A DNA stretch of 64,000 bases, from NCBI GenBank assembly GCA_037974665.1, contig CM075765.1, positions 3,725,501 to 3,789,500 of the forward strand, read 5' to 3'. The position numbers and the translations under genes are program-made. This DNA is from Ehretia macrophylla. Taxonomy: Eukaryota; Streptophyta; Magnoliopsida; Boraginales; Ehretiaceae. Positions within the stretch are counted from its first letter, which is position 1. The number at the start of each line of letters is the position of its first letter. The notes below the pieces were generated by a model. That model did not search any database and was not told the origin of the DNA. It was given only the letters and a program-made list of their open reading frames with translations. Below are positions 19,682 to 33,150 of this stretch, in pieces.

Positions 19682-22600
19682 TGTGACTCTCCGAACCCAG
19701 CACTTCATTAATTGCATTCATTAAATGGTTAACTTAGATGTAATTTAGCTAATTATTTCTTTTTTTCATATTTATGTTCATGCATTTTATATTTTTATAA
19801 AATACTACATATTTTTATGGGACTATAGCCCCTAACCGTGCGTGCATTGCATATCAAGATCAACGGAAAAAAATTCGCAAAATGTCTGATAAATAGTACC
19901 AGCGGGATTTTTTCAGATTTTTGGCATTTTGTTTTGCTGAAATTTAATTACCAAAATGACCTATTTACCCTTACTAAAATAGCCTAATTGCTTGACCTAC
20001 CATTTGACCATCTCATTAGAATATTATAAGCTAAGAAATAAAAAAAAATGGGTCAAAAAAATAGCCAAAAAAGGGTTACGGGAATAGTAACTTCTCAAAA
20101 AAAAATTACTCCTTGCTTCATTCTTGCTTCCATTGCTTCCCAAATTGGTTGTGCTTCATCCTTAGGACCTTAAGACCATTCTTTGATTTTCAAAAGAGGT
20201 GAGGGTGCATTCTATTTTTGTATTAAATTCAATTAAAGTTTGTATTATTATTTTTGTGATCTAATATTATACTAGTTTAATTCTTGTTCCGTTGCTTCTT
20301 ATATGCTCTAATGACTTCATAGAACATGTTTGATGGTTTAAAATGCTTGTTGGATGCTTGAAAATGAAAATGGCACTTGGGGAAGATGATGAATAATGCT
20401 AAACTAGGGTTTCCAAAAAAAGTTACAATTTAGTTCGGTTCGAAGCTTCTAGTAGTTGCTAATTAGGTCCATAAGCGTGAGAAAAATGTTAATTGCACTT
20501 GCTATGTTCAAAATTTGAGAAATTTCATCAAAATAGGCTACTTTAATAAGGTGTGTTGGGTTTAACTTGAATCCGAGCATGTTTCGAGGTTATGGCTAGT
20601 CTTTATTAAGTATTGAAATCTTAGAAGTGCTTTCGTTTCGCTTGTTTAGGTTCCGAAATTGGTACTTGCAGTGTAAACCCACAAAGAGACATTTTTGGTG
20701 TTTTCGTGTACTTGTGCTCTAGGTTATGATTTGGAGGTTCTAAATGAGGTATTTAGGTATCCTTAGATTGGTAGGATGGTTAGCTAGCTTAACCTAATCA
20801 TTGAATTCTGATAGGAAGCTAAATAGCTCAGTTGAACAAAGGGGAAATGAAAGAATTAATTGCTTTAGTACTTGTATTGCTTTGTAGTTGCTCCTAGAGT
20901 GTCTAAATGCTATTCTAAGGTATGTGTGAGCTTTTGGTTAAGTTTTGTGAAAAGTATAATATTGACCCCTTTGTGTTCGCATAGTTAATTTCATGATAAT
21001 TGTTTTATAATTGAGTAATTAAATGTTTATATGCCTTTGTGTAGTGTACGTATTATAGTAGTGAAGTCTCGTGAATTAAGTTGCTTGGTTTACATGGCTT
21101 TGGTTGAGTATGAATTTAGAATGGACTAAAGGAACTAGTAATGAACCATGATAATAATTGTTGTTAGTTGATTCTTGATTGATTGGATAAATGTTTAAAT
21201 TACTTATGTAACAAGTTCATCTATTCGGAGAAGTTGTGAGTTAAGTTATATCGATACTAGTTAAAGATTGAGTAAACATGTTTATATTGCTTATTAATTG
21301 CATTATATGTGTAAAGATACGCTTATATAACTTATTGGTTAGATGTTATATAGTGTTTCTACTTATATGAATGGCTACGTATATGTTATTTATTATGCTA
21401 TTGTCTTTGTCTGATACTTGGAAACTAAAGAATGTTGCATATGTGATCACTTGAGTTTATGTATTTTTCAAATATTGATTAGAATGATTGTTAAACCATG
21501 AAATATATTGTTAGTTATGTGAATTAAAGGGAATCAAATAGAGTTGGATAAATTAATGGCTTTATGAACTAGCTTTAGTTGAGAATAAGAAATCACTTCT
21601 TATGCATATAGTTGATTGTATTAGGTAGTGATAATTGAAGGGAATTGATGCTTTTGGAGAATATTGAGGGAATCTTGGCTTAATTCGCGCAGGTTTGGCT
21701 TCCTAAAAGGTGAAGGATCATTTCTATGTGCATTCTATGTGTCTTACCTTGTTATATGCTAAATATTCGATACTAAGTAATTTAAGTGTTCTAGTTGGAT
21801 TAGTTTAGCAATTATAGACTAATCAATGTATCATATTTCATCGTATGCCGTGATTGATGATGTGTGTACTCGAGGATAACCTCTTTTGTTGTCCTCCTTG
21901 TTTGTATTTCGGCTTATTTTGTTATATTGTTATTATTATTGCTTCCTGTGTTATCGAGTCAATGGTTGCGCAATCCTATCGTCAGGGTTGATGCAATGGG
22001 TCTCTCTAAGCGGCATCGGGCTTGCTAAGGTTGGTTGATTTAGCTCTGTGCTCTATTCCCTCACTCGCCTAGTCGGAAGATTGCTACAGGGTGTTGGGTC
22101 GTAGGATTGGATACATCCGGAGTACGCTTTGGTGTTTGGGATGCCAGCATATCGTGATCGAGTCGTGGTTCGTGGATCGAGAATCAAAGACTTGGAGTAA
22201 TAAGGGTTATCGATCGTATCCTTTTTAAAGTGTAGTATTAGAATTGTTAACCATTGTTTATTTATTGTATTAAATGTGTTAAGTTGCTGCATTGCACGAA
22301 CCCCCGGTATATTGTTCCCGTTTCCCGTTCCTCGCTGAGTATACATGTTGTATACTCACCCGCTTTTCTAACACCTTTCAGGTTTACTGCTATCAGAGGT
22401 AGAAAAGAAGGCTCGAGAGTTTCGTGATTGATTATGCTGGCTTACATGGATTGTAATTGAATACAGTTTTGTAATTGTAAAGTTAAAATTAGAATGTATT
22501 GATAGTTGCGAATGGCTTGTAATGTTGTAATAACTTGTAATCTTTACTTTATTGTCTAGTAGCTGCATGCTTGCATGTTTTGACTGGTTGACAGACTTAA

Positions 22601-22940
22601 ATTATAAGAAAGAAAACTAGTTAATGTTAGAGTGGTCTGATAAGTGAGAATATAATCATGAACCATTAACAGTTAATGAATGCATGCTTGTATGTTTGAT
22701 GTTTAAGTTAGTCTAAGGCTCGGATGGCTTTGAGACGGGGCATTGGTTGGAGTTGGAGTTGTATGAGAATGATGTGGGTTATATTTGTGGCTTTATTTAC
22801 TATTTACAGGTATCCAGTTAGTCCTATAAACAGGGAAAACTCTGTCTGTTTTTCCTAAATTTTGTGAACGGGTTTGGTATTGGGATGAGTATAGATTGTT
22901 TAATAGAACTTCTGGTTTCGTGAGGGGCCGTGGTGTTACA
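19682..22940 (+). repeat. T1 5' LTR
   Basis: 3259 bp. Carries stem-loop 1 (21872-21896), the GC-rich module (about 21955-22180) and stem-loop 2 (22337-22357, perfect 9-bp arms GAGTATACA/TGTATACTC, loop TGT). GGCTCGGATGGCTTTGA near 22720 matches the A1 and S2 LTRs. Open frames here are short and not shared in frame among copies. Confidence 0.93.
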
Positions 22941-24387
22941 GGTGGTATTAGAGCTTAGATGCTCTCAGTCGGGATAGGGTCCTCGGACTGCTGGGTAGTG
23001 AACCTCGAATGCGTGCTTGTGAAATGTATCTTGATTAGGTGTGTGCTTCGTGTGCCTTGAGAATGTGAGTTTCTTTTGTGCAATCTTGTATCCTAAACTT
23101 AATATGTGATCTATGTGATAGTGATGTGTACTGTGTGTTAAATACTTGTCAAGTGTAGTGATATAGCTAATCATGAATCGAATTGATCTTATGAATCGCT
23201 ACTTGTTCAAAATATTGATTGTAACGTGTATACTTGAGTGTCTCGGCATAGTTGTGTTGTGAATTGTATTCATTGCATGTGACTCATATTTGAACTATCT
23301 TGTTGATTAACTTTATGTTATAAAACTTCTTGTTATATAATAGCTTGTGTGATATATGTCATAATCTCCTGATATATGAACATTACATCAATTACATTAG
23401 GTGATATCTTGGCATTCATGCATTGTCCCCTTAAATCGGTAAGTAAGCATTCTCCCCTGAAAGAGATGACCATTGATGCTAACTGGTGAGAGAATAATGG
23501 TTCAACCGTCTAATGGGATCAGTGAAGGGATTTGACGCCCTGAGGTTAAATCTGGACTCTCTTGGCACTTCTTAAATGGTACTTCTTGGCTGGAATTCCT
23601 ATTTGGGAATCTCAAATAGATCTTCTAGTTGGCGTCATATATGGAGGTCTTATTCGATACTCTTATTCAAAAGAATTCATGTTTATGAGTATTGGTCAGT
23701 ATTCTTTGTGCACACTCCCACTTGGATTTCTTGTTCGGGATTTTACCTATGGTACCATCTTGACATTTTTATTGGGTATTTTCTTCAGTATTTTCGTCTG
23801 GTATTCTTGCTTAGAGATTATTTGGGATTTCCTCTAGACTACTGGTATAACGAGCATATTGGGGATTCTTATATGGTGATTCATAATTAGAGAGATTCTT
23901 ATTCAAACTTCTGGATTCGTATACTTATTCGGAGCCTTTATTTGGCATCCTTAATCAGATTTATTTGTGGTATTTTCTCGGAGTCCCAAGCTGGACATCT
24001 AATTAGGCCTTTATTTGGCAATCTTGAGCCTTTATTTGACAGTTAGAGTTGGGATTCACCAGACTTCCTTCTTGGGAGTTTCTTGATATTATCTGGGCGT
24101 TTTGGATATTAGTTGTATACTCTTCTTAATGGGATTTCTTTCGGTGCTCTCTCAGCATTAGTGAGTGGCCTCCTTGTGTGACATTCTTACCGGACTCTTA
24201 TTGGGTATTTTCATAGGAGCCTCTATTTAGCTACCCCACTCGGGCTTCCTTCAGTGACGTTCGCTCTTCTTAGTCTCCTTCGGCATTACACTTCTTCACT
24301 TCAAGTCCGACGGAAACTGTTGCAGTTCTTGGAAGTTATTTCAGCTCAAGAAATTGCTAGGACGCAATTTTTGTAAGGAGGGAAGGA
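22941..24387 (+). other. T1 internal region: PBS, non-coding repeat domain, PPT
   Basis: PBS TGGTATTAGAGC (22943-22954, one mismatch to the iMet site). A domain from about 23540 to 24290 is rich in degenerate short motifs such as GGAGCCTTTATTTGGC and GGGATTCTTATATGG. It ends in the palindrome AAATTGC...GCAATTT (24351-24370) and the PPT AAGGAGGGAAGGA (24375-24387). A 91-codon hydrophobic frame (23562-23837) and an overlapping 104-codon frame (23576-23890) are open, but T-rich repeats yield hydrophobic codons in any frame and I see no known domain. The same domain occurs in T2 and, more diverged, in E3. Confidence 0.8.
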
Positions 24388-27300
24388 TGTGACACCCCAA
24401 ACCCAGCACTTCATTAGTTGCATTTATTAAATGGTTAACTTAGATGTAATTTAGCTAATTACTTCATTTTTTTCATATTTCCATAAATTCAACTGTTTCT
24501 GTTCATGCATTTTATATTTTTATAAAATACTACATATTTTTGGGGGACTATAGCCCTTGACCGTGCGAGCATTGCATATCAGGATCAACGGCAAAAAATT
24601 CGCGAAATGTCTGATAAATAGTACTAGCGGGATTTTTTCAGATTTTTCAAATTTTTGGCATTTTGTTTTGCTGAAATTTAATCACCAAAATGACCCATTT
24701 ACCCTTACTAAAATAGCCTAATTGCTTGACCTACCCTTTGACCATCTCATGAGAATATTATAAGCTAAGAAATTAAAAAAAAATGGGTCAAAAAAATGGC
24801 CAAAAAAGAGTTATGGGAATAGTAACTTCTCAAAAAAAAATTACTCCTTGCTTCATTCTTGCTTCCATTGCTTCCGAAATTGGTTTTGCTTCATCCTTAG
24901 GACCTTCAGACCATTCTTTGATCTTCAAAAGAGATGAGGGTGCATTCTATTTTTGTATTAAATTCAATTAAAGTTTGTATTATTATTTTTGTGATCTAAT
25001 ATTATAGTGGTTTAATTTTTGTTCCGTTGCTTCTTTTCTGTTCTAATGACTTCATAGAACATGTTTGATGGTTTAAAATGCTTGTTGGATGCTTGAAAAT
25101 GAAAATAGTACTTGAGGAAGATGATGAATAGTGCTAAACTAGGGTTTCCGAAAAAAGTTACAATTTAGTTCGATTCGAAGCTTCTAGTAGTTGCTAATTA
25201 GGACTATAAGCATGAGAAAAATATTAATTGCACTTGCTATGTTCAAAATTTGAGAAATTTGATCAAAATAGGCTACTTTAATAAGGGGTTTCGGGTTTAA
25301 CTTGAATCCGGGCATGTTTCGAGGTTATGGATAGTCTTTATTAAGTATTGAAACCTTAGAAGTACTTTCGTTTCGCTTGTTTGGATTCCAAAATTGGTAC
25401 TTGCAGTGTAAACCCACAAAGAGGCATTTTTGGTGTTTTCGTGTACTTGTGCTCTAGATTATGATTTGGAGGTTCTAAATGGGGTATTTAGGTATCCTTA
25501 GATTGGTAGGATGATTAGCTAGCTTAACTTGATCATTGAATTCCGATAGGAAGCTAAATAGCCTAGTTGAACAAAGTGGAAATGAATGAATTAATTGCTT
25601 TAGTACTTGTATTGCTTTGTAGTTGCTCCTAGAGTGTCTAAATGCTATTCTAATGTATGTGTGAGCTTCTGGTTAAATTTTGTGAAAAGTATAATATTGA
25701 CCCCTTTGTGTTTGCATAGTTAATTTCATGATAATAGCTTTATAATTGAGTAATTAAATGTTTATATGCCTTTGTGTAGTGTACGTATTATATTAGTGAA
25801 GTCTCGTGAATTAAGTTGCTTGGTTTACATGGCTTTCGTTGAGTATGAATTTAGAATGGACTAAAGGAACTAGTAATAAACCATGATAATAATTGTTGTT
25901 AGTTGATTCTTGATTGATTGGATAAATGTTTAAATGTACTTATGTAGCAAGTTCATCTATTAGGAGAAGTTGTGAGTTAAGTTATATCGATACTAGTTAA
26001 AGATTGAGTAAACATGTTTATATTGCTTATTAATTACATTATATGTGTAAAGATACGCTTATATAACTTATTGGTTAGATGTTATATAGTGTTTCTACTT
26101 ATATGAATGGCTATGTATATGTTATTTGTTATGCTATTGTCTTTGTCTGATACTTGGAAATTAAAGAATGTTGCATATGTGATCACTTGAGTTTATGTAT
26201 TGTTCAAATATTGATTAGAATGATTGCTAAACCATGAAATATATTGTCAGTTATGTGAATTAAAGGGAATCAAATAGAGTTGGATAAATTAATGGCTTTA
26301 TGAACTAGCTTTAGTTGAGAATCAGAAATCACTTCTTATGCATATAGTTGATTGTATTAGGTAGTGATAATTGAAGGGAATTGATGCTTTGGGAGAATAT
26401 TGAGGGAATCTTGGCTTAATTCGCGCAAGTTTGGCTTCTTAAAAGGTGAAGGATCATTTCTATGTGCATTCTATATGTCTTATCTTGTTATATGCTAAAT
26501 ATTCGATACTAAGTGATTTAAGTGTTTTAGTTGGATTAGTTTAGCAATTATAGACTAATGAATGTATCATATTTCATTGTATGGCATGATTGATGATGTG
26601 TGTGCTCGAGGACAACCTCTTTTGTTGTCTTCCTTGTTTGTATATCGGCTTATTTTGTTATATTGTTATTATTATTGTTTCCTGTGTTATCGAGTCAATG
26701 GTTGCGCAACCTTATCGTCAGGGCGGATAGATGGGCCTCTCTGGGCGGCAGCGAGCTTGCCAGGGTTGGTTGCTCTAGCTCCGTACCTTATTCCCTCACT
26801 CGCCTAGTCTGAAGATTGCTAGGGGGTGTTGGGTCATAGGATTGGGTACATCCGGAGTACCCTTTGGTGTTTGGGATGCCAGCATATCGTGATCGAGTCG
26901 TGGTTTGTGGTTCATGGATCGAGAATCGAAGACTTGGAGTGATAAGGGTTATCGATCGTATCCTTTTTAAAGTGTGGTATTAGAATTGTTAAACATTGTT
27001 TATTTATTGTATTAAATGTGTTAAGTTGCTGCATTGCACGAACCCCCGGTATATTGTTCCCGTTTCCCATTCCTCGCTGAGTATACATGTTGTATACTCA
27101 CCCTCATTTCTAACACCTTTCAGGTTTAGTGCTATCAGAGGTAGAAAAGAAGGCTCGAGAGTTTCGTGATTGATTATGATGGCTTACGTGGATTGTCATT
27201 GAATACAGTTTTGTTATTGTAAAGTTAAAATTAGAATGTATTAATAGTTGCGAATGGCTTGTAATGTTGTAATAACTTGTAATCTTTACTTTATTGTCTA

Positions 27301-27682
27301 GTAGCTGCATGCTTGCATGTTTTGACTGGTTGACAGACTTAAATTATAAGAAAGAAAACTAGTTAATGTTAGAGTGGTATGATAAGTAAGATTATAATCA
27401 TGAACCTTTAACAGTTAATGAATGGATGCTTGTATGTTTGATGTTTAAGTTAGTCTAAGGCTCGGATGGCTTTGAGACGGGGCATTGGTTGGAGTTGGAG
27501 TTGTATGAGAATGATGTGGGTTATATTTGTGGCTTTATTTACTGTTTACAGGTATCCAGTTAGTCCTATAAACAGGGAAAACTCCGTCCGTTTTTCCTAA
27601 ATTTTGTGGCCGGCTTTCGTATTGGGATGAGTATAGATTGTTTAATAGAACTTCTGGTTTCGTGAGGGGCCGGGGTGTTACA
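24388..27682 (+). repeat. T1 3' LTR
   Basis: 3295 bp, near-identical to 19682-22940 with small indels. It keeps a ~20-bp stretch near 24480 that LTR 1 lacks. Stem-loop 1 at 26608-26632, GC-rich module about 26690-26930, stem-loop 2 at 27079-27099. Confidence 0.93.
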
Positions 27683-28197
27683 ATAACACAAATGCAAGTT
27701 AAGATCAATCATCGTGGCAAGTACAAACAATATAGCAACAACTTTTCAACCTTTACATTTCCAAGAAGACTCCCGTCCATCGCAAGGGAAAATGTACTCT
27801 ACATTCATGTTCCATGTTCCATCATCTACAACGTAGATTATACATGGAGCGGTACATTCCTCAAAAACCAACCTCAAGACCAAAAAGAAATGGCCAAGGC
27901 TAGGAGAAAAGGCTAGGAGAAAAGGCTCTACTCACATGTTCCATGTTTTATCATATACGACGTACAATACACATGAAGTGGCACATTTTTCAACCATCCA
28001 AAAGCCTAGTATCTCTCAACCATGCCAAGGGAAAAATATTCTACTTGTTCGTTTCTCGAATAATCATAAACAATCGTAGATCTTTACATACATATATTTA
28101 GAATCATGAGATAGGCCATTTTACATACTTTAAAGGTTAGATCTACGGCTATACATGTGATTTCAAGGACTTTAGAAACCGTGGCACTGATACCACT
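27683..28197 (-). other. C1 leader next to its 5' LTR
   Basis: About 510 bp without a gene. It includes a short 15-bp direct duplication (about 27897-27926) and a diverged tandem pair of roughly 60 bp around the word ATGTTCCATG (27800-27865 and 27935-27995). On the minus strand the PBS TGGTATCAGTGC is at 28184-28195, two bases from the C1 LTR. Confidence 0.6.
28184..28195 (-). other. C1 primer-binding site
   Basis: TGGTATCAGTGC on the minus strand, an imperfect match to the initiator Met tRNA site (TGGTATCAGAGC), immediately inside the LTR boundary at 28198. Confidence 0.65.
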
Positions 28198-28415
28198 TGA
28201 AATGGATCGGTTTGTAGAAACATGTGATTCACAACATTAAAGAGTAAAAGCAGAAGCGTTGAGCATTTTAAAATTTTCAACATTAACTTTTGTAATTACA
28301 TGCATTTCCAAAGTAAAGTCCATGGTAATCAACATGCAACATATAATATACCAAATATACTATAAACTAAATGAGAGGTACAACGACATACCTCCCGTTT
28401 ATAGCCAAGTGAATG

Positions 28416-31400
28416 TGTGACACCCCGAACCCAGCACTTCATTAATTGCATTCATTAAATGGTTAACTTAGATGTAATTTAGCTAATTACTTCATTTTTT
28501 TCATATTTTCATAAATTCAACTGTTTACGTTCATGCATTTTATATTTTTATAAAATACTACATATTTTTAGGGGACTATAGCCCATGACCGTGTGTGCAT
28601 TGCATATCAGGATCAATAGAAAAAAATTCGCGAAATGTTTGATGAATAGTACCAACGGGATTTTTCCAGATTTTTCAGATTTTTGGCATTTTGTTTTGCT
28701 GAAATTTAATCACCAAAATGATCCATTTACCCTTACTAAAATACCCTAATTGCTTGACCTACCCTTTGACCATCTCATGAGAATATTATAAGCCAAGAAA
28801 CAAAAAAAAAAATGGGTCAAAAAAATTGCCAAAAAAGAGCTACCAAAATAGTAACTTCTCAAAAAAAAAATTACTCCTTGCTTCATTCTTGCTTCGATTG
28901 CTTCCCAAATTGGTTGTGCTTCATCCTTAGGACCTTAAGACCATTCTTTGATCTTCAAAAGAGGTGAGGGTGCATTCTATTTTTGTATTAAATTCAATTA
29001 AAGTTTGTATTATTATTTTTGTGATCTAATATTGTAGTGGTTTAATTCTTGTTCTGTTGCTTCTTATATGCTCTAATGACTTCATAGAATATGTTTGATG
29101 GTTTAAAATGCTTGTTGAGTGCTTGAAAATGAAAATGACACTTGGGGAAGATAATGAATAGTGCTAAACCAGGGTTTCCGAAGTTACAATTTAATTCGAT
29201 TCGAGACTTCTAGTAGTTGCTAATTAGGTCCATAAGCGTGGAAAAATTGTTAATTGCACTTGCTATGTTCAAAATTTGAGGAATTTGATCAAAATAGGCT
29301 ACTTTAATAAGGGGTTTCGGGTTTAACTTGAATCCGGGCACGTTTCGAGGTTATGACTAGTCTTTATTAAGTATTGAAACCTTAGAAGTGCTTTCGTTTC
29401 GCTTGTTTGGATTTCAAAATTGGTACTTGTACTGTAAACCCACAAAAAGGCATTTTTGGTGTTTTCGTGTACTTGTGCTCTAGGTTAAGATTTGGAGGTT
29501 CTAAATAAGGTATTTAATTATCCTTAGATTGGTAGGATGGTTAGCTAGCTTAACTTGATCATTGAATTCTGATAGGAAGCTAAATAGCCTAGTTGAACAA
29601 AGGGGAAATGAATGAATTAATTGCTTTAGTACATGTATTGCTTTGTAGTTGCTCCTAGCGTGTCTAAATGCAATTCTAAGGTATGTGTGAGCTTTTGGTT
29701 AAGTTTTTTGAAAAGTATAATATTGACCCCTTTGTGTTCGCATAGTTAATTTCATGATAATTGCTTTATAATTGAGTAATTAAATGTTTATATGCCTTTG
29801 TGTAGTGTACGTATTATAGTAGTGAAGTCTCGTGAATTAAGTTGCTTGGTTTACATGGCTTTGGTTGAGTATGAATTTAGAATGGATTAAAGGAACTAGT
29901 AATGAACCATGGTAATAATTGTTGTTAGTTGATTCTTGATTGATTGGATAAATGTTTAAATTACTTATGTAACAAGTTCATCTATTCGGAGAAGTTGTGA
30001 GTTAAGTTATATCGATACTAGTTAAAGATTGAGTAAACATGTTTATATTGCTTATTAATTGCATCATATGTGTAAAGATACGCTTATATAACTTATTGGT
30101 TAGATGTTATATAGTGTTTCTATTTATATGAATGACTATGTATATGTTATTTATTATGCTATTGTCTTTGTCTGATACTTGGAAATTAAAGAATGTTACA
30201 TATGTGATCACTTGAGTTTATGTATTGTTCAAATATTGATTAGAATGATTGTTAAACTAAGAAATATATTGTTAGTTATGTGAATTAAAGGAAATCAAAT
30301 AGAGTTGGATAAATTAATGGCTTTATGAACTAGCTTTAGTTGAGAATAAGAAACCACTTCTTATGCTTATAGTTGATTGTATTAGGTAGTGATAATTGAA
30401 GGGAATTGATGCTTTTGGAGAATATTGAGGGAATCTTGGCTTAATTCACGCAGGTTTGGCTTCCTAAAAGGTGAGGGATCATTTCTATGTGCATTCTATG
30501 TGTCTTATCTTGTTATATGCTAAATATTCGATACTAAATGATTTAAGTGTTTTAGTTGGATTAGTTTAGCAATTATAGACTAATGAATGTATCATATTTC
30601 ATCATATGGCGTAATTGATGATGTGTGTGCTCGAGGAAAACCTCTTTTGTTGTCCTCCTTGTTTGTATATTGGCTTATTTTGTTATATTGTTATTATTAT
30701 TATTGCTTCCTGTGCTATCGAGTCAGTGGTTGCGCAACCTTATCGTCGGGGCGGATGCGATGGGCCTCTCTGGGCGCAGTGGGCTTGCCAGGGTTTGTTG
30801 CTCTAGCTCCGTACCCTATTCCCTTACTCGCCTGGTTCGGAGATTGCCAAGGGGTATTAGGTCATAGGATTGGGTACATCTGGAGTACCCTTTGGTGTTT
30901 GGGATGCCGGCATATCGTGATCGAGTCGTGGTTCGTGGATCGAGAATCAAAGACTTGGAGTGATAAGGGTTATCGATCGTATCCTTTTTAAAGTGTGGTA
31001 TTAGAATTATTAACCATTGTTTATTTATTGTATTAAATGTGTTAAGTTGCTGCATTGCACAAACCCCAGGTATATTGTTCCTGTTTCCCAATCCTCGCTG
31101 AGTATACATGTTGTATACTCACCCTCGTTTCTAACACCTTTCAGGTTTAGTGCTATCAGAGGTAGAAAAGAAGGCTCGAGAGTTTCGTGATTGATTATGC
31201 TGGCTTACGTGGATTGTCATTGAATATAGTTTTGTAATTGTAAAGTTAAAATTAGAATGTATTGATAGTTGCGAATGGCTTGTAATGTTGTAATAACTTG
31301 TAATCTTTACTTTATTGTCTAGTAGCTGCATGCTTGCATGTTTTGACTAGTTGACGAACTTAAATTATAAGAAAGAAAACTAGTTAATGTTAGAGTGGTA

Positions 31401-31703
31401 TGATAAGTAAGATTATAATCATGAACCTTTAACAGTTAAAGAATACATGCTTGTATGTTTGATGTTTAAGTTAGTCTAAGGCTCGGATGGCTTTGAGACG
31501 GGGCATTGGTTGGAGTTGGAGTTGTATGAGAATGATGTGGTTTATATTTGTGGCTTTATTTGCTGTTTACAGGTATCCAGTTAGTCCTATAAACAGGGAA
31601 AACTCCGTCCATTTTTCCTAAATTTTGTGACCGGGTTTGGTATTGGGATAAGTATAGATTGTTTAATAGAACTTCTGGTTTCGTGAGGGGCCGGGGTATT
31701 ACA
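28416..31703 (+). repeat. T2 5' LTR
   Basis: 3288 bp, TGTGACACCCC start and GGGTATTACA end. Stem-loop 1 (about 30632-30656, with one extra mismatch), GC-rich module about 30720-30950, stem-loop 2 at 31100-31120. Confidence 0.92.
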
Positions 31704-33150
31704 GGTGGTATCAGAGCTTAGATGCTCTCAGCCGGGATAGGGTCCCCGGACTGCTGGGTAGCGAACCTTGAGTTCGTGCTTGTGAAATGTATCTTGATTA
31801 GGTGTGTGCTTCGTGTGCCTTAAGAATGTGAGTGTCTTTTGTGCAATCTTGTATCCTAAACTTAATATGTGATCTATGTGATAGTGATGTGTTCTGTGTG
31901 TTAAATACTTGTCAAGTGTAGTGATATAGCTAATCATGAATCAAATTGATCTTATGAATCGCTACTTGCTCGAAATATTGATTGTAACGTGTATACTTGA
32001 GTGTCTCGGCATAGTTGTGTTGTGAATTGTATTCATTGCATGTGACTCATATTTGAACTATCTTGTTGATTAACTTTGTGTTATAAAACTTCTGGTTATA
32101 CAATAGCTTGTGTGATATATGTCATAATCTCCTAATATATGAACATTACATCAATTACATTAGATGATATCTTGGCATTCATGCATTGTCCCCTTAAATC
32201 GGTAAGTAAGCATTCTCTCCTGAAAGAGATGGCCATTGATGCTGACTAGTAAGAGAATAATGGTTCAACCGTCTATTGGGATCAGTAAAGGGATTTGATG
32301 CCCCGAGGTTAAATCCGGACTCTCTTGGCACTTCTTAAACGGTACTTCTTGGCTAGAATTCCTATTTGGGAATCTCGGATAGATCTTCTAGTTGGCGTCA
32401 TATATGGAGGTCTTATTCGATACTCTTATTCAAAAGAATTCATGTTTATGAGCATTGGTCAGTATTCTTTGCGCACACTCCCACTTGGATTTCTTGTTTG
32501 GGATTTTACCTATGGTACCACCTTGACATTCTTATTGGGTATTTTCTTCAGTATTTTCATCTGGTATTCTTACCGAGAGATTATTTGGGATTTCCTCTAG
32601 ACTACTGGTATAACGAGCATATTAGGGATTCTTATATGGTGATTCATAATTAGAGAGATTCTTATTCGAACTTTTGGATTTGTATACTTATTCGGAGCCT
32701 TTATTTGGCATCCTTAGTCAGATTTATTTGTGGTATTTTCTCGGAGTCCCAAGCTGGACATCTAATTAGGCCTTTATTTGGCAATCTTGAGCCTTTATTT
32801 AACAGTTAGAGTTGGGATTCTCCGGACTTCCTTCTTGGGAATTTCTTGATATTATCCGAGCATTTTGGATATTAGTTGCATACTCTTCTTAATGGGATTT
32901 CTTTTGGCGCTCTCTCAGCATTAGTGAATGGCCTCCTCATGTGACATTCTTATCGGACTCCTATTGGGTATTTTCATAGGAGCCTTTATTTAGCTACCCC
33001 ACTTGGGCTTCCTTCACTGACGTTCGCTCTTCTTAGTCTTCTTCGGCATTACACTTCTTGACTTCAAGTCCGATGGAAACTGTTGCAGTTCTTGGAAGTC
33101 ATTTCAGCTCAAGAAATTGCTAGGATGCAATTTTTGTAAGGAGGGGAGGA
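31704..33150 (+). other. T2 internal region without gag-pol
   Basis: Homologous along its length to T1 22941-24387. The 91-codon frame reappears at 32325-32600 with about nine amino-acid differences from the T1 version, and the second frame at 32366-32653. Retention of the frame in two copies is noted, but the sequence is T-rich and no domain is recognised. More likely an RNA- or spacer-type region. Confidence 0.8.

Larger units (their letters stand above)
19682..27682 (+). mobile_element. T1: complete LARD-like non-autonomous LTR retrotransposon
   Basis: 8001 bp: LTR 19682-22940 (3259 bp), internal 22941-24387 (1447 bp), LTR 24388-27682 (3295 bp), flanked by ATAAC (19677-19681 and 27683-27687). 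LTRs begin TGTGAC(A/T)C(C/T)CC and end GTGTTACA. It has a PBS and PPT but no gag, protease, RT or integrase. It must have been mobilised in trans. Same plus orientation, internal length and organisation as T2, but with a different target duplication, so the two are independent insertions rather than a tandem duplication. Confidence 0.93.

Noticed and set aside
22368-22568. Minus-strand 66-codon frame repeated in T LTRs (22368, 27110, 31131, 35838).
   Set aside because: Antisense to the LTR, repeated only because the LTRs are repeats. Composition follows AT-rich DNA.
26562-26807. Leu/Tyr-rich frames in T LTRs (26562-26812, 30587-30991).
   Set aside because: Stops fall at different places in sister LTRs and no domain is visible.
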